Of a stretch of 64,000 bases of DNA, positions 11,393 to 24,670 are shown one piece after another; position 1 is the first letter of the stretch; every line of letters starts with the position of its first letter. Origin of the DNA: Mytilus trossulus (taxonomy: Eukaryota > Mollusca > Bivalvia > Mytilida > Mytilidae); assembly GCF_036588685.1 (NCBI RefSeq), contig NC_086376.1, positions 11,671,911 through 11,735,910 on the forward strand. Reading direction: 5' to 3'. A program made the position numbers and the translations under genes. The notes beneath the pieces are model-generated. The model was not told where the DNA came from, ran no database searches, and worked only from the letters and a program-made list of their open reading frames with translations.

Positions 11393-14300
11393 ATGGATGC
11401 TTGCCAAGCTGTTGAAAAAGAAGTCAACAAAGTTCTTGAAAAATTTACAGGTTTAAACCAACATTATGCGAATAACTTAGATGAACTGACGAACTCCATT
11501 CAGAGCATTCAAAGAGAACTGAACGAAGGTGTGCTTGAGTTTATGTCCGTAAAAAGCTCATTAGGAGCTTATGTTGTCTCTGTTTGAATAATTTTCCTAC
11601 TCTGAATAAAGCTTATTTATCAGATAAGAAATGCTTTGAAAGAATTCTTATCAAAGAGAGCAGTTAGCTTACATCACATTTACAATTGCATGTTTTTTCA
11701 TTTTTATTTGGTAGTATTTGCAGGCCGGTATTTGCATGTTGTATTTTTATTTTGTGATATTGTATTATGCTTAGGGAAGGTAAACTTTCTGGTAATAAGA
11801 CCCGTCACAGCCTGGCTGGGGAATTGGGTAGGCAAATGCTCACATTAATCTGTTCCGATACAGGCTTTAAATGCTTCCTTTATACATCATAACTCATGGT
11901 GGTGATCTTATAAAGGATGCTTAAAGTTATACGGAGACAAGAAGAAGAAGAAGCATGATGCTGCATGATTTTTTATGTGATAGTCGGTTAAAGAGCTCAC
12001 CAGAGCTCATGTTTTGTCTGTAATTATGCATATAATTATATTCTTTTGGGATATTTAAAGTAATCCCTTTATCTTGTTAAAAAGGGACCTAATTAGATCC
12101 CTACATTACAAATTATTAATCAAAGATTTACTGCTACAATGTATTTGAAAAAATGTATTTTTGTAAGCATTTTGAAATGACCTTTGTTTTTAATTTTGAA
12201 AGGACCTGAAGACCATGAGTTGACAGCCACACAATCACTGATTCTAATCCAGACTTTAAGAAGGCTTAAAGAAGCTGTGTCAAGATATGGCCAGGAGCAC
12301 AAAGATCTTCACAGTACTGTCTCAAAAGTTGGAAAATCTGTGGACAGGGTATTTTATAAATGTGTTCTAGACAAAATGTCAGAGTTCGCAAAATGTGGTG
12401 GTCCTCATGATCAGGATTTTACCACCAAAATTTTGCATAGGACTGGCACAATTTTTGTATTTTTCAATAGAGTTAATAGTGAAGACCAGCAGATTTTCTT
12501 CAAGGACCACCAGGAAAAAAAAATTTGCGAACTCTGCAAAGTGTACATCTTTAATGACATAGTTTCCCTCAACCTAATATTATGAAACTAGTACACAATG
12601 CTAATGATCACTAAACTTAGATCAATTTCAAATTTGGGTATATTACTTTTACTTTTACAGATGTATGTCTCTTTATTAAGTTATATGCAAGCATAGGCTT
12701 CAACTTTGTCCCATGTGCACCTTCTTCATGTAATTTCTAAAATGTTCAATTACATACAAACAAAGTCACCTTAGACAATCATTTAAGTAATATGTACACT
12801 TAATTACATTGTATCAAGTTAATAAGTATTCCCTTTAATTTCAGAACTTTGTAAATGACTTCTCATCAGTGATAGTTGATAGAGCATTTGAGGGTCAAGA
12901 GAAAGCTATGTTATTAAATGAAGTTGTATGTGAACATTTCATGAGGCAAGGAATGTTAGATGTGGCTGACTCTATTGTTGAGGTATTTATTGATATGTTA
13001 TCCTTGAGTGAGTAGATTTTGATAGTTGTCACCACCTTAATTCTTTAACCAATTCTAATATTTTAGATTTTAAAGCTCTAGTTTAGGTGATGACAACTGA
13101 TAACATCTGTACACTTATTTAACAGTTTCATAAAGATAAAGAAATTATGTTTAAAAAATGTTAACTTTCACTGCAAAAAATTATATCATTTAGGAAAATA
13201 CAGATTAATGAACAATAGTATGTTTATACATGCAATGCTACAGTTGTCTAAAAATATTATTTATAAGAAAAATAGTCTAAAACAATATATTATAAGAATG
13301 AAGAATTGAAATATTTGAGGCTTTTAAGTCAAAAGAGTCAAGTCCAGTAAACCTCAATGATTGTGTAAATCCTTTTTATCATTCAGAACACAAACTTTCA
13401 TAAAACTAAGCTTTTTGTCCAGCGTAACCCAGTAAACCTCAATGATTGTGTAAATCCTTTTTATCATTCAGAACACTAACTTTTATAAAACTAAGCTTTT
13501 TGTCCAGCGTAACCCAGTAAACCTCAATGAATGTGTAAATCACTCCTTTTTATCATTCAGAACACAAACTTTTATAAAACTAAGCATTTTGTCCAGCGTA
13601 ACAGTGAAACACGAGAAATTGAAATATGTTGCAGACATCCATTTCATATAAAAACACATATGCATATACTGTTATAAAACAGAAAAAAACAACAACAAAA
13701 AATCAATTTTATTAACTAGTTAAGTATGGGTGCAGTTAAGATATTCTTCTTTAGAAAAACATTGATTGATCATTTACGAGGTTTAGTTCAATTCAGTATG
13801 GATTTAAAATTAGATTGTGGAAGCAAATGAGAAATAAGAATACAAAATGAAATATTGCATAATATGTAGGTCAATCAATAAGTGAAACAATAATAAAATA
13901 GATTATTATTTATTTATTTTATCTTATTTTTTAATAGGATGCTGACCTTGCCATTGCTGAAGATAAGAAAGAACCATTTATGGAATTACACAGAATACTT
14001 GGTGCCTTAAGAATGAATGATCTTGATCCAGCACTATGGTAAGTCTAGTCAGGTTGAATAAAACATTCCAGTGGAACATTCCAGAATGTATGGAAAAAAA
14101 TTGATCAGAGAAATTCAACAGTTATATAAAAAAGTACAATTTACATATAATTTTGGAATAAATGAGACATATGATTTTGGAATAACTAAGCTATAAGTAT
14201 TTCAAAGTTATAGGTAGTTTTAAATATATTGAACAAAATAGTTGAAATAAGCAGAGTAAAAATATATTTGTTGTGGCAACAGCTAAGTCAGTTACATTTG

Positions 14301-17300
14301 TATACATGTGTACCGGTTTAGTGTGAACTAAAAGAAAGGCAAATATAAAATGAAAATAAAGACAAACTTTAATGAAAAGATTCCAATTGATATTATTTCA
14401 GAAAGCAGAATAAAAAACCTAATGGAAAGTTAGAGTTATCTCCACTTATATGTTTTCTCTTTTTATTGAAAAAAAGATTAATATAAAAAAAAAAATGAAA
14501 CAAGCAGAATTGTTTAAATTTTTATGTGAACTGCTTATTATATTAACTTTTGTATTTCAGTTGGGCACATACTCATGCAGTTAAATTGAGGGAAATGAAC
14601 AGTTCATTGGAATTTAAGCTGCACAGATTAAAGTTTATAAACTTGATAAAAGAAGGACCTTCAGCACAACTAGCTGCACTTTATTATTCTAAAAATTTTG
14701 AAAAGTTTGCAGATCAGCATGCTAGAGGTATTGCTTCACATGTACTTCATAGTAATTAATATATATATATTATTTGCAATGAAAAAAAGAGACATAGGCT
14801 TTTCATCAATAAGATAAACCAACAAGCCCAAAAAATAAAAAGAAATTGACTGGAGTCGAAAAAAAAATTGTGATACAAAAAATAGAGGATTTCTCAAAGG
14901 TTTATACATTATTAATCACTTGATCTGACCACCATTCTTTCATCATTATAAATTTGTAATGAATTTTGTTGTTTTATTGGAGTGTAAACAAAATATGATA
15001 GACTTTTTTATACTTTGCTGTTAAGTAGTTTTTTTCCTTGCTTTCCATAAGACCATAATAAGAGGTATTAGACTTGCTTTTAAGGTGGTAGTCCTAGGTT
15101 AAGGGAAACAACTCTTAAAATCATCAGTACGTTTGTGTCAGCCATTTTCATAAATACGTTATAAGCTTCTAGGATACATAGATTATTTTCAATCTGTTTC
15201 AGGTAAATGCTTAAAATACATTAATAAAACTTGACTATTACAAACGCATCACTGAATTAAAGAGTTATCTCCCTGGACCAAGGTCTACCCCCTTAAGCTA
15301 CTGGTTATATGATGTCAAAGTTCTCATATTATGTGAGAATTATAAAATGGAATGTAGCATATGTAAACTATTATATTAAAAGTTGTTGATTGAATTTGAT
15401 TAAATACTTTTGGAAAATAAAAAGATACTATTTTGTCACTGCACTTGGCTTTTAGGGGCAATTTCAGAAAAAAAGTAACATTTTTGGAGCTCACTTGTTC
15501 CAAAAAAATTATGTGTTATCTCCCCTCGTAATTCAATTTGTACATCCCCTTTCACCAACACAATTATCTGTAACTTTGAAAAACTTACAAGCTTAGCTAA
15601 AATCTTAAGAATGAATATACAGACTTTTTCAAGAACTTGCAATTAATGTAAATTAAAAAGATAATTTGCCAATTAACGAACTGAAAATTATTTACACAAA
15701 CCTGCTTTTATTAGTTCCTAACCAAAGAATTAGAAGGGGATCTTAGGTTTGTACTCCGTCTGTCTGTCTGTCTGTATATTTGTATGTCTGTCCATCAGGC
15801 CAGCATATAAGTTTTTCTAGTTGGCAGTGTAGCTCAACATTGTTTAACATGTTAATAAGAATAGTTCTAGAGTTTAATTAAATTTCTACAATTTTTAATG
15901 CATACTTTTAACTTTTCATGATCCCATCTCATTACTGTATTTCTTTTGGAACAATTTGCTTTAAAATTTCACATAAGTTAATGCTCTAGCCAATTGTTGG
16001 CCATAAACTTTTCAATCCTTGACCTCTTATATTACAGATATACAGATATTGATGGGAAGTTTGTTATTTCTAAGACATGGAATACAGAATTCATCGTATA
16101 GCCATCTTCTCTCTACCATATACTGGGATGAAATCTGTGATATTTTTACAAGAGATGCATGTACCTTGATGGGCATGTCCATGGAGAGTCCATTAAGTGT
16201 CAGGTATGATTATGAGTAATCATCATAAAAAACAATACTATGGATTCATTTATTTTTATGGGTACCATTTTTTTGGGATTGTTCAGAACTTGCATATTCA
16301 TGGATGTTTTTGATTTCATGGTTTTGCTAATCTCTGTTTACAAAGCCTATTATTAAAATTGAAAAAAGAGACAATAACCCGGCCATATTAATATGTTATT
16401 TGTTAACATTTGAATTTGTAGTTCAGCTGTACCCACGAAACCCATGAAAATTGATATCCCAACGAATAAAAATGAATCCACAGTAATAAGATAAAGAATC
16501 TGTATCCTTTGTCTTATTTCTAGAAGTCTTTGGATATTTTTAGTGTCTAGTGATTTTTAGCAATTAAGCACACACCTCAATTACCACTTAACACCTACAC
16601 AATGTTAAGGGTTTACATTTTAAAATATTCCCTCAACAAGCTATCAAAATCAATGGAGTAATTCAGGTGTCTGTAAAAGTCTTTCAACTATGATGATTTT
16701 TAACTCCAAAAGTTCTATAGAGGTTTAATCGATGAAACGATATCACCCAGAGAAGGCTTTCTGACATTGCATTTATAAGTATTTGTTCAAAATAAAGTGT
16801 GAAAAGGAATGAGAATTTACAGTGTTACAGCTCTATGTTGCTGCAGTAAATACATTATTATATTTCAGCATTAAACCAGGTTGTGTAATGATAATTTGCT
16901 ATATTTCAGCATTAAAGCAGGTTGTATTGCTCTGCCACCATTGTTGAATATAAAACAAGTGATGCAGCAAAGACAAGTGTCAGGTGTATGGAGTAATAAA
17001 GATGAACTGCCGGTTTGTAGATTTAATGATTAAAAATGTATCTAAAAACATCAAAAAAGCCAAAAATGTTCTATATGGTTGTTAATTTGATTGTTTATTA
17101 AATCAATGTTATCTCTCTTACTATGTAATAACACATGCAGTAAAGTTATCTTTATTTATTTGTGCAGTGTTTTATTAAAGTCGATAAAGAGAGTCATAAA
17201 TGAATTTGCAATCTTATTTTATGGGTAAAAAAAAATGAAGGAAACAATACCACATACCACACATTTTGTTTATATTCTACTGAATTTGAAGTTATTTATA

Positions 17301-18548
17301 GTTTTTATTTGGCTTTGATAAAAGAAAAGGAAACAACAAGAGAAAAAAAAAGAGAATATTTTTTAATACAAATCACAAAAAGGAATTGACGACTTGATTC
17401 AGATTATTTTTTTATAATAGATATAGAAAGATGTGGTGTGAGTGCCAATGAGACAACTCTCCATCCAAATAACAGTTTAAAAAGTAAACCATTATAGGTT
17501 AAAGTACGGTCTTCAACACGGAGCCTTGGCTCACACCGAACAACAAGCTATAAAGGGCCCCAAAATTACTAGTGTAAAACCATTCAAACGGGAAAACCAC
17601 AAGTATTTTTGTGTATGTACAATTGTAACAATGTATTTATATTATTTGAGAAAATTAAACTGTTCTTTTCATGTTTATCTGAAGAATAGCTTGATATATA
17701 TTGTATTGACAGGTTGAGATAGATTTGGGAACTGATTTCCGATACCATTCCGTATTTGCCTGTCCAATTCTACGTCAACAGAGTACAGATACCAATCCGC
17801 CAATGAGACTAATATGTGGTCATGTGATATCAAAAGATGCTTTAACCAAACTCTCCAGTGGTTCTAAGTACGTACAATCTTATCATAGATCATGTTCTGT
17901 GACTTCAGTGGTTCTATGTCAGTACATACTAAATGATAGGTTCTGTTTTTGACTTCCCATTGGTTCTAAGTAAGTACAACCTTATGATAGCTCCTGTTCT
18001 GTTACTTTCCAAAGGTTCTGTTTAATAACATCCTGACTGATAGGTTCTTGCAGTGAATTTCCTTTGGATCTTAGTAAAAATATCCTGAATGATACATAAT
18101 GTTACTTGGTTTACATGTGTTTCTAAGTAGTACATTCTCAATGATATTATTAGTTATTCAACTTTAATAATTTGGCTTTTTAATCAGTAAAAACACAAAC
18201 ACTGTGCATTAACAGATCATCGCTTACTTCCCTTTTAATAGCTTTTCCTATATGACATCATATAATTATGCCCTGTATTAAAAAGAACAAAACATGTAGA
18301 AGAGTATCTGAATGTAAGAAAAGAAAAAAAACTTGATGTTTAACAAGGAACACAGAAATATTATTATTTTTCAATTGATTAGTATGAATGTGTAAATATT
18401 TAAATACAAATTGCAACCCAAGAGAAAGATTGCATTCAACTAAAGAGAAAAAGAGGAAGTAATATATTTATCAATACATTTTAGGGTGAAATGTCCTTAC
18501 TGTCCTGTGGAGCAATCACCTTCAGATGCTCGACAAGTGTATTTCTAG
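11393..18548 (+). CDS. RMND5A: RMND5 (GID2-type E3 ubiquitin ligase subunit of the CTLH complex), complete gene
   Basis: RING subunit of the CTLH/GID E3 ubiquitin ligase, which pairs with MAEA. Coding exons: 11393-11528, 12203-12348, 12845-12982, 13938-14038, 14561-14727, 16038-16203, 16910-17012, 17713-17867, 18485-18548. All junctions are GT-AG, phases are consistent, and the sum is 1176 bases = 391 aa plus stop, the same length as human RMND5A as I remember it. Residues 95-140 hold the LisH-like block ([20 protein letters not shown]), followed by the CTLH region ([38 protein letters not shown]). The C-terminal degenerate RING runs from Cys336 (CPILRQQ) through [10 protein letters not shown] to CPYC (374-377), and the protein ends RQVYF. 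The start is the ATG giving [11 protein letters not shown], like vertebrate MDQCVTVEREL; an in-frame ATG 21 bases upstream would add an unmatched MCLIIDS. RMND5A and RMND5B cannot be separated here. Confidence 0.95.
13346..13602. repeat. Three tandem copies of an 85-base unit in RMND5 intron 3
   Basis: Copies at 13346-13430, 13431-13515 and 13516-13602 each start AGTAAACCTCAATGA and end TTTGTCCAGCGTAAC. Copies 1 and 2 are both 85 bases and differ at about two positions. Copy 3 carries a small insertion (CTC) and point changes. Confidence 0.85.
14980..16037. other. RMND5 intron 5, mostly unremarkable
   Basis: AT-rich intron. A short (TCTG)n stretch lies at about 15757-15775, next to a GATCTTAGGTTTGTACTCCG-like motif. 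Nothing else was recognised. Confidence 0.4.
16861..16925 (+). repeat. Duplicated intron-exon boundary before RMND5 exon 7
   Basis: TATTTCAGCATTAAACCAGG (16861-16880) is repeated 41 bases later as TATTTCAGCATTAAAGCAGG (16902-16921), and identity runs on through TTGT. The second copy is the real acceptor and start of exon 7 (exon begins 16910, reading [10 protein letters not shown]). The first keeps a complete decoy acceptor, but the reading frame after it hits a stop (GTTGTGTAATGA). Confidence 0.75.
17431..17600 (+). repeat. Dispersed repeat (gtgccaatgagacaactctcc family) in RMND5 intron 7
   Basis: It contains GTGAGTGCCAATGAGACAAC, then a TAAAGTACGGTCTTCAACAC block and a CAAACGGGAAAACCA-like block. 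Related copies lie at 57000-57110 and, for the last part, at 24960-25020. It is a family common in mussel genomes from memory, not a coding exon. Confidence 0.6.
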
Positions 18549-19090
18549 TCACTGTGTGTATGCTCTTGGCAACCAATACAGACTTTATCGTTTGGTATAA
18601 TGAAAATCAGGAAGTATGGACAAACCCTGCAGTGGCATCTTTTTTGTTGGAAGCTTGATTAACATTTCACATGTTGAATATTTATGAGTTGTACCTGCTG
18701 AAAAAAAGTACAGTATAATACAAATGACAGACTTTTCTATTGGAAATCATATGTCATAATGACATTTGTATTCAGGAGTTTTAATGCAAGAATATATAAT
18801 TACACAGTGGATTCCTAGAAATAACATCACTTGCCCTCAACCAAGCTGCAAGTAAAATATCACCTGTAGTTATTTGAACAAGGGGAAAATATTACTTTAA
18901 TGTTTGTATGAAAATACAATCTGGATATATTTATTACATATTGTAATTATTATATGTGGAATTATTTGTTAATTTATATTCAACAAGCAATGCTTTTCTT
19001 GTTTATAATATGTTTTTAATTTCTGTATATGACATTACATACATTGAAGGCAATTTGTAAAAAATAAAACCTTCAATTGACACAGGGATC
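18549..19090 (+). other. RMND5A: 3' UTR of RMND5
   Basis: There is no ORF after the stop codon. The first good AATAAA is at 19063-19068, so transcription probably ends near 19085-19090. Confidence 0.55.
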
Positions 19091-20430
19091 TTCTAATTTT
19101 CCACAAAACACTAAGATAACTTTTAAAAAGTCATTTTGTTGTAAGAAATTATGAACCTGACACTGTAAAGAGTTTGGTAAATCTCAGGCAGCCAAGGATT
19201 TTTACTGAGATTTACAAGCCTTGCATTGGTGACAGTGTTAAATTGTTTCTCTCACCCTTTTTAGGCTTTTATAGTTTTAATGCATTTAAAATTATAGAAA
19301 TTGTGTGGAAAATGTGCACAATCTTAGATTGTGAAGCCATAAATATCTTCGTCCATATCAACCATGGTATAGATAGTGATGGTAAGTCTTAAAACATGAT
19401 TTGAATAGTTTATTCTTATGCAGAGGAAATGCACGTCTGGCGTACTAAATGATAATCCTGGTACCTTTGATAACTTTTTATTGTGGTATTTAGAAGCTTT
19501 TATATGAAAAAGAGTACATGTAGCTTCATCAAGATTTCACTAGTGAAAAATAAACTACTGCACTCAATCATTTGTTGTTTTAGACATTATAGAATGGCAT
19601 TATGTAGAACCATCAGCAGGTCTGAAGGTTAAACTTTCATTCAAAAAAATAAACTACTTAAAGTTCATATTTTCTTGTATAGAAAGGTTTGGTAAAATAT
19701 TACAATATTATTAATCAGATGACTTGGTTATTCATGACATTTTCTGACATACTTCAAAATGAGTTTTTCCTTTTTCATTGAGAAAATATTCCCTTATTTC
19801 TAAGGTCAAGCAGCTGTGTTCTCATAAGCGTTTGTGAATTATTTTGGTGAGAAAAAAACTTTTTATAAGGTATGGGTTTCACTGCGGATATCAATTAAGG
19901 CACTGTTAAGAAATTTACTTTACTTAAGTAAACACAGAGTTATGTATTTTCATGAGTTTTAACATTTTCTATAATAATTTAATTGGAACAATTTTCCAGC
20001 ATAAACCAGTAATCATTGTCTTTGATTTGACTTGAAGTTAAATTACATCATCATGTGTTAATGTAAGAAGACGTTTAAAAGTTATATTGACTTAATGCCT
20101 TGTAGTTCAGATATTAATATCCCCCCTTCTTTATCATTATTCACATGTGGTCTTCACATAAGCATATTATGCAAAAAACATTTCATTTGGTAGCAACCCA
20201 TGCTTAACTGCTAAATCATGGAAATCTGACCTTTAACTTCTGATAAACTGTCCATATAATTTGCCTTTACATATTCCACATGTTAAAGAATATTTAAGAA
20301 AAACTGTAAAGTTCAGGCATCATGGAATTCAGTAAACTAAATAAATAAAAACAGCTTGATTTCAGTTCAAGTGTGTTGTTTGTTTTAACTTGGTCAGATG
20401 TCCTTGTCTTATATTCTTACTGCTTCCATA
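19091..20430. other. Intergenic spacer
   Basis: AT-rich, without recognisable genes. A fragment at about 19426-19530 (GCACGTCTGGCGTAC, then CCTGGTACCTTTGATAAC) matches part of the repeat family seen at 30900-31260. Confidence 0.4.
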
Positions 20431-20434
20431 CCAG

Positions 20435-20950
20435 TGTGGTCCATTATTCAACAATGATTCACTTAAGCTGGTGAATCATAACTATGATCTATTAGCCACC
20501 AATGATTTTCTATGGCTTGTGAATCACTACAGTGTGAATCATTATTCATAAATGTTTTACCATGGCTTGTGAATAAGAGTTTTGTGATCCATTATTCATC
20601 AATGGTTTGTTTGGCTTGTAAATCATGATTGTGTTATCCGTAATCTATCAATAGTTTAATATGGCTTATGAATCACCAAAGTGTGATTCATTATTTATCA
20701 ATGATTCACTATGGCTTGTGTGTCACCATTATCCATTAATGATTAACAATGACTTGTGAGTCACCCCAGTGTGGTCCATTATCCATCAATGATTTAGTTT
20801 GGCTTGTGAATCACTAAAGTGTGATTAATTATCCATGAATTAGTATGGCTTATGAATCACCTAACTATGATCCATTATCCATCAATGATTCACTATTGCT
20901 TCCACAATGTGATCCATTATTCATTACTGATTTACTATAACTTGTGATGT
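20435..20950. repeat. Degenerate tandem repeat, unit about 55 bp, roughly 9 copies
   Basis: Variants of GTGTGATCCATTATCCATCA, AATGATTTACTATGGC and TTGTGAATCACC alternate through the region, with small insertions and deletions between copies. The core CATTAATGATTN...GGCTTGTGAATCA can be followed through almost the whole stretch. No coding frame is kept. Confidence 0.75.
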
Positions 20951-21227
20951 CTTTTTTTCATAATTGACATCAAAACACAATGCAACTTTTTAATCAGGGA
21001 CTGGCAGGAATAAAACATATACAAGTTTGTTTATGATGTGTATTTTTTTTAATTTATAGACAAAACAAACAATATATAGTTGTGAATTCATTTGAATAAA
21101 CCTGTCCTAAAGTATATGTGTTTATTTATATTATAAATGCTCTTCTTTTTGAGTATTTAAGCATATTATGTAAGCTTAAGTATTTACTATAAAATCTGTC
21201 AATTTTATGTTTCTGAGCATTTGTTTT

Positions 21228-23897
21228 TAAAAGAGGGACGAAAGATACCAAAGGGACAGTCAAACTCGTAAATCTAAAACAAACTGACAATGCCATGGCT
21301 AAAAATGAAAAAGACAAACAGAAAAACAATAGTACACATGACATAACATAGAAAACTAAAGAATAAACAACACGAACCCCACCAAAAACTAGGGGTGATC
21401 TCAGGTGCTCCGGAGGGTAAGCAGATCCTGCTCCACATGCGGCACCCCTCGTGTTGCTTATGTGATTACAAATCCGGTAAATAGTCTAATACGGTAGGTC
21501 AAATTCATGAAAGGGAAGGGGATTGTAGTTACGACGTTAGGAACATATCCGATATCATTTGTGAAAGGGTTATTCCATAATGGTCAACCAACTCGTGATG
21601 GCGTCCGTAAAATTTACGAAGGGATGATTTCAACTTCACCATTTGGAACTCTTGGTTTAATAGCTTCCTTGTGAGCAGTAACCCTCTATCAAGAAAATCA
21701 TGATAGGAAACGCAAGCACGGGAATATCGTATCAATTGGGAGATATATACCCCGTATGCAGGTGCTGCTGGAATGTTGCTACTTAGAAATGGAAAGTTCA
21801 CAATTGGAAAGCTGAAATCATCTCTTTTGTCGTAAAGTTTTGTCTTCAACCGACCCTCATTGTCAATTTCTAGATGTAAGTCAAGATATGAAGACGACTT
21901 AACTGTATCTGTAGTATCCTTTATCTCCAATTCGATGGGATAGATGCGATCCACATAGTCACCAAATTTTGAATTGTTTAGTGAAAGAACGTCATCTATA
22001 TAGCGGAAAGTAGAGTTAAAGGATATTGCTAACTTCTTATCCTTCTTCCTAAGAAGTTCCTGCATGAAGTCAGCCTCATAATAATAAAGAAACAAGTCAG
22101 CAAGTAGAGGGGCACAGTTTGTTCCCATTGGGATGCCGACAGTCTGTTGAAAAACACGTCCTCCGAACGTAACAAATATGTTGTCAATCAAGAAATCAAG
22201 CATCTTGATAATATCGGTTTCAGAGAATTTTTTGTTTGAATCAGAGTGATTCTTTACAAAGTAGGATTTATCCCTCCCTAAGACAAGATACTTGTATCTA
22301 CGTTGGCCATTCTTTTTATGAAGCAAAGTAATACCAACTCTTTTAATTTGTCTTTTAGTTTGGAATGTGGAATACTTGTGTAAAGAGTAGAAAAGTCAAA
22401 TGTTTTAATACTGTTACAAGATGAAAGAGAGTTAGATTGTATGTACTCTAAGAGATCTTTGGAATTTTTAAGTATCCACATCTGATTGACGCCACCTCTG
22501 GAATAAGCAGTTTCACAATAACTTTGAAGCCCGTCTTTGATTGCTGATAAGATGGATGTTAATAATTTAGAAAGGGGGTTCGTGGAGCACTTGGAAGACC
22601 CAGCAATATACCGTTGTTTGTAAGGACACTTATGTAGTTTAGGTATCCAATACAGTGATGGAAGATCCAGTTCTTCATCTTTGGTTGAAATACCAGGATT
22701 TCCTCTTTGGTAAGTGTCGTGAGGGTATATGTTGGGTTTCCAAGTGAATTGTCTATACCTAATTCGTTTATCAAGCAATTAATGTAATGACTTTTACAGA
22801 AAAAAAACAATGTTATTTGGGGCTTTGTCTGCGGGGACAACAACATATTTATCATGGAGGTCAGATAGGTGTTTAGCAATATTTGGATCTTTGAAGATTG
22901 ACGTAGCATGGGCATTGATGGACCCATTCAGTTTCTTAATTCTGATTTGTATTAACGACCTCACTGCCTTAATCCATTCGGATAGAGTGTCTACGTCTTC
23001 CTTCTCGCGCTTAGCCCATTGCCTGGCATAATCCTCGACTGAATCCATCAGAATTTTAAAGTTGTATTTCCAATTGATGGATTTAGGCTTACGATATTTC
23101 GGACCTTTCGATAAAACGTTTCGTAGAGAATGTTATTAACAATGTTAAGGTCTCCGGTAATAACGTGACCAGCAGGATTTTATGTGAATTGGGAACTAGC
23201 ACAAGTGCAATCAGGAGGTTTAGACGAAGTCGTCAATATCGAGATCCTGCAAAACGCGTTTGTAATTGAAAATTTTAGTTGCAATAGGTTTGGTATAGGT
23301 ATAAGAAATAATTGGTACAGACTGGTCTTTGAAATAAGGAGGTATTTTCGATTGAACTAATTTATGATGAAGGATATTGCCTAGGTTGACGCCATCGAGA
23401 CCTTTGTTGGCAAAGGAAAGATTTAGAAAAGATCTTTTCTCTTTTTCATCTTTTCCAATGCGAACTGGCTTGAAAAGTCTGTGACTAGCAATATCCGAAA
23501 TTATAGCTTGTAGTTTGTATTGGTTTGAATGAGGGTTTGTAACAGTGGATTCCAAACATGAATTGAACAGAGAATGAAGTTTTGAAAGGGGTAATGAATA
23601 AAGTTTCGTGCGAATGTGATGAATACCTAACGGTTTTTGTATGCATGGCAGCAAGTCATTAATAGTGACACCATGCAGAGAGGGTGATGTATAATGACGA
23701 TGGCCATGACTACGTCTACGTCGGGGAGTCGAGTTGAAAATATTCATCACATTCACCGAGTTACACGAAGGACTTGATAGAATACCTATACCATCAATTT
23801 TGTCATTGCAGCCATACGGTGTTGCAGTTCCCAATTGTCTAATCCAGTAGTCTTCTTTTTGTCTACGGAGAGTCGTTGAAAGATTTTTAATGTTCAT
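21228..23897 (-). pseudogene. Penelope-like retroelement, 5'-truncated and frameshifted
   Basis: The minus strand carries most of one RT polyprotein in broken frames. Reading order: 23897-23220 (225 aa, starting MNIKNLSTTLRRQKEDYW, with PYGCND near residue 28), about 23200-22794 (VEDYARQWAKRE, VVVPADKAPNNIVF), 22778-22278 (LPSLYWIPKLHK, FDFSTLYTSIPH), 22326-21529 (VGIPMGTNCAPLLADLF, YIDD at 22002-21991, YLDLHLEID). The motifs fit Penelope-like RTs. The catalytic YIDD and FDFSTLYT blocks are intact, but at least four frameshifts (near 22320, 22690, 22800 and 23080-23220) and a stop break the ORF. The N-terminal EDYWIRQLGTATPYGCND resembles the end of a GIY-YIG nuclease domain, which would lie N-terminal; it is cut off just upstream. 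A GC-richer 3' tail runs to about 21228. Host genes are not disrupted. Confidence 0.85.
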
Positions 23898-24385
23898 GTA
23901 ACTGTCTCATTGCTGACTGTAACTCTTGGTAGATTTATTGTTTGATCCACGAAGTTACTTCATAAAGTGTCCTTTTGTAAATCAGATCATATAATATAAA
24001 TACTTCTAGCCAAAAAAATAAAATAGCAAAGGCATCTCAAACCAACATAATGAAATATTGAGAGCATACAATTTCTAAAGTATCTAAGCCAAACAGTTGA
24101 ATTGTTTAGTTTTATACACATTTTTCTACCAGGTAATTGGTACTGTAGAAGAGGATGTTAACTTTATTTGACTTGTTAATTTCGAAAAAAATCATCTAAT
24201 GATTTTGATTTAAGGAAAGACAATATACTCAACGATAAAAAAGATTTATTTCAATATTTGCTAGAAGTCAAAGAAGTTTAGACAGGGTAATATATTATTT
24301 CCCATACAGTGAGTCTTTATGCAATTCAATGAATATGCAAAAAAAGCTAAAATGGTCTGTTTGACCTGCAGACAGTTTTTTGTTT
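23898..24385. other. Spacer between the retroelement and gene A
   Basis: AT-rich. No GIY-YIG coding sequence was found upstream of the retroelement ORF: in-frame stops occur within 20 bases of its first ATG. A candidate AATAAA for gene A lies on the minus strand at 24391-24386. Confidence 0.4.
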
Positions 24386-24670
24386 TTTATTAATAACGCT
24401 CCTAACAGTTGTAAGATAGAATAAAGGTTATTAATAAGACTTCTGATATTTCTCTTTCACAAGACATAATACCATAATGTTAGTTCTCTAGACATTGGAA
24501 GAAAGATACAAAACAACAACAACATGGTGACATCAGAACTGTATTGATTTACTATTGCTAAAATTAGGAATAACGTGAATTATAGACTTAATATCCTTAT
24601 ATATATATATATCAATTTTAGATATACATGCAATATTATGTAAAATATTGGACATTGTTAAATGTTTTCT

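Noticed and set aside
23898-24160. Possible GIY-YIG nuclease upstream of the retroelement ORF
   Set aside because: All three minus-strand frames are interrupted, and no GIY or YIG motif is present. The copy appears truncated here.
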